Assembly: GCA_017462505.1 (NCBI GenBank)
Contig: JAFTQY010000091.1
Location: 1-6,636, forward strand
Origin: Clostridia bacterium
Lineage (GTDB): Bacteria; Bacillota_A; Clostridia; Christensenellales; Borkfalkiaceae
Direction: 5' to 3'
Length of the DNA: 6,636 bases
Shown: piece after piece, positions 1 to 5,076 of the stretch
Layout of the letters: each line of letters begins with the position of its first letter
Position numbering within the stretch: the first letter of the stretch is position 1
Translations under genes and position numbers: made by a program
Notes under the pieces: generated by a model
Database searches by the model: none
The model's input: the letters and a program-made list of their open reading frames with translations, nothing else
Told to the model about the DNA's origin: nothing

Positions 1-185
1 AGGTCATGCAAAACCGTCGCTTTGATAAGGATTTCAACCGCATCGTAAAAGGCTTTATGATCGAGAGCTTTTTGGTAGAGGGCAGTCAAAAACACGACGA
101 AGTGTTCGGGAAGTCGATTACCGACCCCTGTCTTGGGTGGGAAGATACCGAGAGGTTGGTGTTGGATTTGGCGGAGCAGGTGTAA
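1..185 (+). CDS. 3-deoxy-7-phosphoheptulonate (DAHP) synthase, class I, C-terminal fragment
   Basis: This is the 3' end of a gene entering from the left edge. The first whole codon is at 3 and the TAA is at 183-185, leaving 60 residues. The family condenses phosphoenolpyruvate and erythrose 4-phosphate, the first step of the shikimate pathway, in the cytoplasm. The fragment shows the two conserved C-terminal blocks of AroF/G/H-type enzymes: MIESFLVEGSQ (fragment residues 19-29) and GKSITDPCLGWEDT (36-49). By comparison with E. coli AroG, the Glu of the first block and the Asp of the second would be metal ligands. The loop between them is four residues shorter than in AroG. The chain ends soon after, which is normal for the family. 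I cannot tell which paralog this is or whether a regulatory domain is fused at the N-terminus. The next gene, pheA, belongs to the same pathway. Confidence 0.93.
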   Translation, partial: VMQNRRFDKDFNRIVKGFMIESFLVEGSQKHDEVFGKSITDPCLGWEDTERLVLDLAEQV

Positions 186-305
186 AAAACGACGTATATA
201 CTTCGCATTTCAGCGTTGCGGCTCGGTTACGTACTACTTGTACGTGCCCTCGCCGCACCTTGAACTGCTCGCTTCTCCGCCGTTTTAACTCGACCGAGCG
301 TACGT
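186..305. repeat. Large imperfect inverted repeat, candidate dispersed intergenic element
   Basis: The element starts directly after the DAHP synthase stop. A perfect core stem, acgtac (229-234) with gtacgt (240-245), surrounds the 5-base loop tactt. Further paired blocks lie outside it: tgcggc/gccgca (217-222/252-257), ttca/tgaa (209-212/261-264), gca/tgc (205-207/266-268) and aaaacg/cgtttt (186-191/281-286). The whole is a roughly 100-bp hairpin with mismatches. A second possible pairing joins gctcggt (221-227) to accgagc (293-299), so two folds compete. There is no clean U-tract after the main hairpin, so a simple intrinsic terminator is not the best reading. The minus strand is open in one frame across much of it, without a start or ribosome site, so I do not call a gene. 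That it is repeated elsewhere in the genome is inference from its look; only one copy is in this window. Confidence 0.55.
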
Positions 306-345
306 AAACGGCAAATGAAAATTTGTGCTTTGGAAATATTACAAT

Positions 346-350
346 AGAGG
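346..350 (+). promoter_or_regulatory. Ribosome binding site that sets the pheA start
   Basis: AGAGG lies 8 bases before the ATG at 359. No comparable site precedes the in-frame TTG at 323, so the 12-residue extension starting there is probably not translated. Confidence 0.7.
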
Positions 351-358
351 TAGAAGAT

Positions 359-1213
359 ATGAAAATTGCATTTTTAGGTCCAGAGGGGAGCTATTCGCAC
401 CTCGCGGCAAAAGAATTTTTGAAAACGGAATCGACGGGGGTAAAAGCCGTCGGCGAATGGGACGAGTGCGTGCCTTTCCGTAACTTTCCCGAGGTGCTCG
501 CGGCGGTGAGCAGTGGTAAAGTGGACGGCGCGGCGATCCCCATCGAAAACAGCTTGCAGGGGGGCGTGTCGCAAAACCTCGACTTGTTGCAGGATTGTGA
601 AAATCTGTACGCGGTCAAGGAACAAATTATCCGCGTGGATCACCGCCTTATCTACAAAAAAGGTATGAAATTATCCGAGATCGGCAGGGTGTATTCTCAC
701 CGTCAGGCGCTCGATCAATGCGCGGCGTTTTTGACTAAGGAAATGCCCTTTGCATCCTTGCGCGACGCCGAATCTACGGGCTTTGGTATCTCGCGCGCGG
801 TAGAGGACGATTCGGGTAAGAGCGCGGCGATCGCGGGCGCGCATACCGAAAATCTGCGCAGCGGGTTTGTGATGAGCGAAGAATCGATTTCGGACGAAAA
901 GAATAACTATACTCACTTCCTTTTGATCAAGAAAGGGGAGGGCGCGTTGCCGCAGACGAGCGAACGGGTGTTCTTCTCGGCGGTATGTCCGCACCGTCCT
1001 GGAAGTCTTTTGGAGCTTTTGCAGATCATTGCAAAATACAGTATCAACATGACGAAGATCGAAAGCCGTCCCGTAAAGGACAGACCGGGTGATTACCGTT
1101 TCTTTATCGAGGCGGATTGCAATATTGCCTCGGACGAGGTGAAAGAAATGCTTGCGGCGATCCGTCGGCATACTTTGGAATGTAAACTGATCGGCGCATA
1201 TAACCGCGGTTAA
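359..1213 (+). CDS. pheA: Prephenate dehydratase, monofunctional, with ACT domain
   Basis: The enzyme converts prephenate to phenylpyruvate, the committed step towards phenylalanine, in the cytoplasm. The ATG at 359 gives 284 residues, normal for the stand-alone form, and the protein begins with the family's usual N-terminus MKIAFLGPEGSYSH. The catalytic part spans about residues 1-190 and includes PIENS (61-65), SHRQALDQC (113-121) and NNYTHF (182-187). The ACT regulatory domain covers about 204-280 with RPGSLLELL (213-221) and ESRP (235-238), the region where phenylalanine binds in this family, so feedback inhibition is likely. No chorismate mutase domain is fused. Two positions are odd: the usual TRF triad is THF (the essential Thr is kept) and SHPQ is SHRQ. 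The gene follows the DAHP synthase, fitting a small aromatic cluster, but the inverted repeat separates them, so cotranscription is unproven. The family assignment is very secure. Confidence 0.95.
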   Translation: MKIAFLGPEGSYSHLAAKEFLKTESTGVKAVGEWDECVPFRNFPEVLAAVSSGKVDGAAIPIENSLQGGVSQNLDLLQDCENLYAVKEQIIRVDHRLIYKKGMKLSEIGRVYSHRQALDQCAAFLTKEMPFASLRDAESTGFGISRAVEDDSGKSAAIAGAHTENLRSGFVMSEESISDEKNNYTHFLLIKKGEGALPQTSERVFFSAVCPHRPGSLLELLQIIAKYSINMTKIESRPVKDRPGDYRFFIEADCNIASDEVKEMLAAIRRHTLECKLIGAYNRG

Positions 1214-1249
1214 ATTTTTATCCGTTTTTGCTTTCCTTATTGCGTACAT

Positions 1250-1290
1250 AAACCGTTGATCGCGACCCGTGTAGGGGGCTTTTGCGGTTT
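1250..1290 (+). repeat. Intergenic hairpin carrying copy A of an 18-bp motif
   Basis: In the 100-bp gap between pheA and the patatin gene, aaaccg (1250-1255) pairs with cggttt (1285-1290), with an inner ccc/ggg (1266-1268/1274-1276). Inside, at 1261-1278, is a motif that matches 16 of 18 bases at 3950-3967 before ispG. There is no U-tract after the stem, so it does not look like an intrinsic terminator. Its function is unknown. Confidence 0.4.
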
Positions 1291-1313
1291 GAACAGCATA
1301 AGGAGAGGAAAAA

Positions 1314-2090
1314 ATGAAAACATTAGGCTTGGCTTTGGGGGCGGGCGCGGCGCGCGGCGCTTGTCATATCGGATTTTTGCGCGGTTTGGAAGAGGCGGGG
1401 ATAAAACCCGATTATATTACGGGCTGCTCGATGGGGGCGATCGTCGGCGCGATTTATGCGGCGGGCGTACCGCTTAGCGAAATACAGCAACAGATCATGA
1501 AATTGCGTTTGGTGGATTTTTTCAGACCGACGAGAAAACGGGGCGGATTATTCACCATGAAAAAGATCCGCAAGATATTAAAAGACCGTTTGGGCGATCT
1601 GCAATTTAAAGACCTGAAAATCCCCTTTCAATGCGTGGCGACCGACCTTGTTTCGCGAAAGCTCGTTTGCTTTTCCAAGGGTAGCGTGGTGGACGCGGCG
1701 ATGGCGTCGGCAAACGTTCCGTTTTTGTTCGCGCCCATTGAAAAGGAGGGCATGAAGCTCATCGACGGGTATATTTTGGAACGCGTTCCCGCGCGTTTGG
1801 CAAAGGAAATGGGGGCGGACGTCGTGGTTGCGGTGGACGCGCTCGGCGCAAGACCGTTCAGCTCCAAAGACCCCACGTCCTTGCAGATGATGCTGGAAAT
1901 TATGGACATTTTAGAGTGCGAACGCTCGGAGCGTAGAAAGCAGGAAAATCGGGAAATCATCGATTTTTGGTTAGAGCCCGACCTTGGGGATATGGGACAG
2001 ACGGAATTGAAAAAGACACGGTTCGCTTGCGAGCAGGGGTACGCCCTCGCGCAGACGAATTTGAAAAAGATAAAAAAGGCGTTAAAGTAA
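1314..2090 (+). CDS. Patatin-like phospholipase family protein (RssA/YlbK-like)
   Basis: This is a probable serine acyl hydrolase of the bacterial patatin family, 258 residues. It has the oxyanion-hole glycine loop GAGAARG (residues 9-15), the nucleophile elbow GCSMG (37-41, catalytic Ser39), an ATDL segment (109-112) and the second dyad residue Asp151 in DGYILERVP. The third position of the common DGG/DGA motif is Tyr here, but the Ser-Asp dyad is intact. I see no signal peptide or membrane segment, so it is probably cytoplasmic or peripherally membrane-bound. The substrate cannot be read from sequence; phospholipid or lysophospholipid hydrolysis is a family-level inference. The start is supported by a strong AGGAGAGG at 1301-1308, five bases before the ATG. 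The stop touches the rarA start codon, so the two are probably translated together. An overlapping frame starting at 1256 is a shadow. Confidence 0.9.
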   Translation: MKTLGLALGAGAARGACHIGFLRGLEEAGIKPDYITGCSMGAIVGAIYAAGVPLSEIQQQIMKLRLVDFFRPTRKRGGLFTMKKIRKILKDRLGDLQFKDLKIPFQCVATDLVSRKLVCFSKGSVVDAAMASANVPFLFAPIEKEGMKLIDGYILERVPARLAKEMGADVVVAVDALGARPFSSKDPTSLQMMLEIMDILECERSERRKQENREIIDFWLEPDLGDMGQTELKKTRFACEQGYALAQTNLKKIKKALK

Positions 2091-3398
2091 ATGGATTTGT
2101 TTGATTTTAACAACAACGAAGAAACGGCGAAACCGCTTGCCGAGCGCATGCGTGCCAACTCGCTAGACGAATTTATCGGGCAAAAGCATATCGTTGCGGA
2201 GGGCTCTCTTTTGCGCCGCGCGATTGCGACCGACCGACTGGGGAGCTGTATTTTTTGGGGACCTCCGGGCTGTGGAAAAACGACCCTTGCCAACATTATT
2301 GCTCTTCGCACGAACGGCGAATTTATTAAGCTGAACGCCGTCAACGCAGGGGTCGCGGACGTAAAAAAGGCGGTGGAAACGGCGCGCGAAAATTTGAAAC
2401 TTTTCGGCAAGCGTACCTACCTTTTGTTGGACGAGTGCCACCGTTTTAATAAAACGCAGAGCGATTCTTTGCTCCCCGCGATCGAACAGGGTACGATTAT
2501 TTTTATCGGCTCGACGACGGAAAACCCGTATGCGGCGATGACTCCCGCTATCGTGTCCCGTTGCCGCGTGTTCGAGTTCAAACACCTGACCAACGAGGAT
2601 ATTATCGGCGCGTTGCGCTCCGCGATCAAGAGCCGTCATAAGGGCTTGGGCAAGCAGGGCGTGACCGCGACGGACGAAGCGATCGAGCATATCGCGCACA
2701 TGGCGGCGGGGGATTTGCGCTCGGCGTATAACGCGTTAGAGCTGGCGGCGTTGACGACCACGCCCGATCAGGACGGTAAGGTGGTGATCACGCTTGCAGA
2801 CGCGGAACAGAGTATTCAGCGCAAGGCGCTCTCGTATAACGAGGATTCCTATTACGACTTTTTGTCGGCGTTTTGTAAATCCTTGCGCGGGAGCGACGCA
2901 AATGCGGCGTTGTATTATGCAATGCGCTTGATCGAGGGGGGCTGTGACCCGATGTTGGTTGCCCGCCGTCTGGTGGTGCATTCGGCAGAGGACGTGGGCA
3001 TGGCTGATCCACGCGCGTTGCAGATCGCAACGTCGGCAATGTATGCGTTGGAAAAAATCGGTTATCCCGAGGCGCGTATTCCCTTGGCGGAGGCGATCGT
3101 GTACGTCTGCGAGGCGGACAAGAGTAATTCGGTGGTCAACGCCATGTATGCGGCGGTGGCGGACGCGAAAGAGGTGCGCGACGATAACGTTCCGCCCTAT
3201 TTAAAGGACAACAGCTTTGGGAGCAAGGAAGACAAGGCAAACAGCGCGGCGTATAAATATCCGCACAACTACGGCGGGTACGTCGAACAGCAGTATTTGC
3301 CCGATTCGCTAAAAGACAGAGTGTATTACGTGCCGGGGGATAACGGGTACGAAAACACGGTGAAAGAGATACGAAAAAGAAAGGGCAAAAAGCGTTAA
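2091..3398 (+). CDS. rarA: Replication-associated recombination protein A (RarA/MgsA), AAA+ ATPase
   Basis: RarA/MgsA is a clamp-loader-like AAA+ ATPase that acts at stalled or damaged replication forks, interacts with SSB and forms tetramers. This 435-residue protein is of normal length. Visible motifs are the N-terminal block PLAERMRANSLDEFIGQKH (15-33), Walker A GPPGCGKTT (57-65), Walker B LLLDE followed by CHRFNKTQSD (111-125), sensor 1 GSTTEN (140-145) and the SRCR arginine-finger region (156-159). The C-terminal half carries the family's tetramerisation domain with SYNEDSYYDFLSAFCKSLRG and the RRLVVHSAEDVGMADPRAL block. The ATG abuts the patatin TAA with no spacer. The only upstream ribosome site is a weak AAGG at 2076-2079, 11 bases away, so translation probably depends on the upstream gene. 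The tail is very basic (RKRKGKKR). Identity is secure. Confidence 0.96.
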   Translation: MDLFDFNNNEETAKPLAERMRANSLDEFIGQKHIVAEGSLLRRAIATDRLGSCIFWGPPGCGKTTLANIIALRTNGEFIKLNAVNAGVADVKKAVETARENLKLFGKRTYLLLDECHRFNKTQSDSLLPAIEQGTIIFIGSTTENPYAAMTPAIVSRCRVFEFKHLTNEDIIGALRSAIKSRHKGLGKQGVTATDEAIEHIAHMAAGDLRSAYNALELAALTTTPDQDGKVVITLADAEQSIQRKALSYNEDSYYDFLSAFCKSLRGSDANAALYYAMRLIEGGCDPMLVARRLVVHSAEDVGMADPRALQIATSAMYALEKIGYPEARIPLAEAIVYVCEADKSNSVVNAMYAAVADAKEVRDDNVPPYLKDNSFGSKEDKANSAAYKYPHNYGGYVEQQYLPDSLKDRVYYVPGDNGYENTVKEIRKRKGKKR

Positions 3399-3454
3399 AA
3401 AGGATAAAACGGGCATACCGTGTCCGCAATGAACGAAAAAAGAGGGGTGCTATT

Positions 3455-3928
3455 ATGAAGTGTTTGTATTGTGATTGTACGGAAAGCAAGGTGGTGGATT
3501 CCCGTTCGGCAGACGACGACAGAACGATACGCCGCCGCAGAGAATGTATCGGTTGCGGCAGAAGATTTACGACCTATGAAACGATTGAGGTAACCCCCGT
3601 GTTGGTGGTAAAAAACAACGGCACGCGGCAATCGTTTAACGCCGAGAAAATCCGCAACGGTATCATCAAATCCTGCGAAAAAAGACCCGTGCCTATGTCG
3701 GTGATCGACGATATGGTGGCGGACATATCCAAACAAGTATATAACAGCATGGAAAGCGAGATCACGACCAAAGCCATCGGCGAGATGGTTATGGAACGGC
3801 TGAAAAAAGTGGACGAGGTCGCGTACGTACGTTACGCGTCCGTATACCGCTCCTTTAAAGATCTGTCGTCCTTTATGACCGAGCTGAAACAGATGATGAA
3901 GTCGGACAAGGAAAAAAAGAACGGTTAA
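3455..3928 (+). CDS. nrdR: Transcriptional repressor NrdR
   Basis: NrdR is a nucleotide-sensing repressor of ribonucleotide reductase genes. It binds tandem NrdR boxes through its zinc ribbon and reads ATP/dATP through its ATP-cone. The protein has 157 residues, typical length. The zinc ribbon uses Cys3, Cys6, Cys31 and Cys34, with the conserved VVDSR (13-17) and RRRREC (26-31) between and GRRFTTYE after them. The ATP-cone covers about residues 46-136, with VVKNNGTRQSFNAEKI near its start and AYVRYASVYRSFKD at its end. AGAGGGG at 3441-3447 sits seven bases before the ATG. No nrd genes are in view and I saw no NrdR-box-like site, so its targets lie elsewhere. A terminator-like hairpin follows, suggesting nrdR ends the transcript that starts upstream of the patatin gene or earlier. 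Confidence 0.97.
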   Translation: MKCLYCDCTESKVVDSRSADDDRTIRRRRECIGCGRRFTTYETIEVTPVLVVKNNGTRQSFNAEKIRNGIIKSCEKRPVPMSVIDDMVADISKQVYNSMESEITTKAIGEMVMERLKKVDEVAYVRYASVYRSFKDLSSFMTELKQMMKSDKEKKNG

Positions 3929-3949
3929 TGCGGAAAAACCACGGTTCAA

Positions 3950-3967
3950 CGCGTACCGTGTAGGGGG
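3950..3967 (+). repeat. Copy B of the 18-bp intergenic motif
   Basis: cgcgtaccgtgtaggggg differs from 1261-1278 only at positions 5 and 6. Both copies lie in gaps shorter than about 100 bp and inside a possible hairpin. Two copies of a G-rich motif could arise by chance or be remnants of a dispersed short repeat. Confidence 0.4.
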
Positions 3968-3991
3968 TAATCCCCGATTTTGTACGTTTTT
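3952..3991 (+). terminator. Candidate intrinsic terminator between nrdR and ispG
   Basis: cgtac (3952-3956) pairs with gtacg (3982-3986), and inside it gggg (3964-3967) pairs with cccc (3972-3975) around a taat loop. Five Ts follow at 3987-3991. The internal loop of 7 and 6 bases weakens the structure, so termination may be partial. If it works, ispG needs its own promoter, but none is convincing between 3992 and 4020. Confidence 0.35.
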
Positions 3992-4020
3992 ATAGGTAAA
4001 AATCGATTTACGGTGGCTAT

Positions 4021-5076
4021 ATGAGAAAGCAGACGAAGCTCGTGACCGTCGGCGGCGTAAAGCTGGGCGGGGGTGAGCGTGTGAAAATTCAATCGATGAC
4101 GACGACGAAAACGTCGGACGTGGAAAAGACGGTGGCGCAGATCGCGGCGTTAAAAAAGGCGGGCTGTGAGATCGTGCGCGTGGCGGTATCCGACGAGGCG
4201 GACGCTTTGGCGATCCGTCAGGTCGTGGATAAAATTGCTCTGCCGCTCGTGGCGGATATCCACTTTTCGCCCAAGCTTGCCGTGATGGCGATCGAAAACG
4301 GGGCGGACAAGGTGCGTATCAACCCCGGCAATATCGGCGGGGAAGCGGAAATCAAATACGTCGCCGATTGCGTTAAGGCGCATAAAATTCCCGTGCGCGT
4401 TGGCTCGAATACGGGCAGTATCGAAAAGAATTTCCTCGAAAAATACGGTAGGAGCGAACGGGCGCTCGTGGAAAGCGCGCTGTATAACGTCGGTATTTTA
4501 GAAAAGTTCGGCGTAAGCGATATCGTAATTTCGGTAAAGGCGTCGGACGTGCCGCTCACGGTGGGGGCGTATACCCTGCTTTCGCAAAAAACGGACTATC
4601 CGTTGCATTTGGGCGTGACGGAGGCGGGTACAACGGAAAGCGGTATCGTCAAGAGCGCGGTGGGCATCGGCAGCTTGTTGCTTGGCGGGATCGGGGACAC
4701 GATCCGTGTGTCGCTCACCGACGACCCCGTGCAGGAAATTTACGCGGCGAAAAATATTTTGCGCGCGTGCGGGCTAGAAGAGGAATACGTAGAAGTGGTG
4801 GCTTGCCCGACATGCGGGCGTTGCGCTTGGGATAGCATGGCGCTTGCGAATAAGGTGACTGCGTTTGTGCGTTCCTATCAAAAACGCGCAAAGATCGCGG
4901 TGATGGGGTGCGTGGTGAACGGCCCTGGCGAGGCAAAAGACGCCGATTTGGGGATTGCGGGCGGTAACGGCTCGTGTTTGATCTTTAAGAAAGGCGTAGC
5001 GTATAAAAAAGTGGCGGCAGAGAACGCCGAAGAGGAATTTTTCAAGGAAATCAGGTTGTTGTTAGATGGCGAGTAG
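4021..5076 (+). CDS. ispG: 4-hydroxy-3-methylbut-2-enyl diphosphate synthase (IspG/GcpE)
   Basis: IspG is a [4Fe-4S] enzyme that reductively converts MEcPP to HMBPP, the penultimate step of the MEP isoprenoid pathway, in the cytoplasm. It has 351 residues, the usual compact bacterial form without the plant-type insert. The N-terminal TIM-barrel part shows VKIQSMTTTKTSDVEKTVAQI (21-41), VADIHF (77-82), VRINPGNIG (98-106) and GVTEAGT (198-204). The C-terminal cluster domain supplies Cys262 and Cys265 (CPTCGR), Cys297 in MGCVVNGPGEA and the conserved Glu304, so all cluster ligands are present. The start fits the family N-terminus; its ribosome site is only a weak GGTGG at 4012-4016, four bases away. 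Its end overlaps the next reading frame by 11 bp. The electron donor (flavodoxin or ferredoxin) is not in the window. Confidence 0.97.
   Translation: MRKQTKLVTVGGVKLGGGERVKIQSMTTTKTSDVEKTVAQIAALKKAGCEIVRVAVSDEADALAIRQVVDKIALPLVADIHFSPKLAVMAIENGADKVRINPGNIGGEAEIKYVADCVKAHKIPVRVGSNTGSIEKNFLEKYGRSERALVESALYNVGILEKFGVSDIVISVKASDVPLTVGAYTLLSQKTDYPLHLGVTEAGTTESGIVKSAVGIGSLLLGGIGDTIRVSLTDDPVQEIYAAKNILRACGLEEEYVEVVACPTCGRCAWDSMALANKVTAFVRSYQKRAKIAVMGCVVNGPGEAKDADLGIAGGNGSCLIFKKGVAYKKVAAENAEEEFFKEIRLLLDGE

Noticed and set aside
340..345. TACAAT as a -10 box for pheA
   Set aside because: No -35 element sits at 16-18 bp upstream, and initiation there would leave the ribosome site at or before the transcript start.
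315..347. A 10-codon frame (MKICALEILQ) ahead of pheA as an attenuation leader peptide
   Set aside because: It contains no Phe codon and has no ribosome site, and no terminator/antiterminator pair follows it.
323..358. TTG start at 323 giving a prephenate dehydratase 12 residues longer
   Set aside because: There is no ribosome site before 323, while AGAGG precedes the ATG at 359, and the family N-terminus begins at that Met.
1201..1212. Perfect 12-bp palindrome taaccgcggtta followed by Ts as a pheA terminator
   Set aside because: It has no loop, so the RNA stem would be only about four pairs; it also overlaps the last codons of pheA.
671..1249. 192-codon minus-strand frame opposite pheA
   Set aside because: The + strand protein is a clear family member; the antisense frame shows no family motif and is explained by codon bias.
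1628..2410. 260-codon minus-strand frame spanning the patatin-rarA junction
   Set aside because: It is antisense to two well-supported genes and its translation (Ser/Ala/Phe-rich) has no recognisable motif.
3980..4008. TTGTAC with TCGATT at 17-bp spacing as an ispG promoter
   Set aside because: Each element matches its consensus at only about half the positions.
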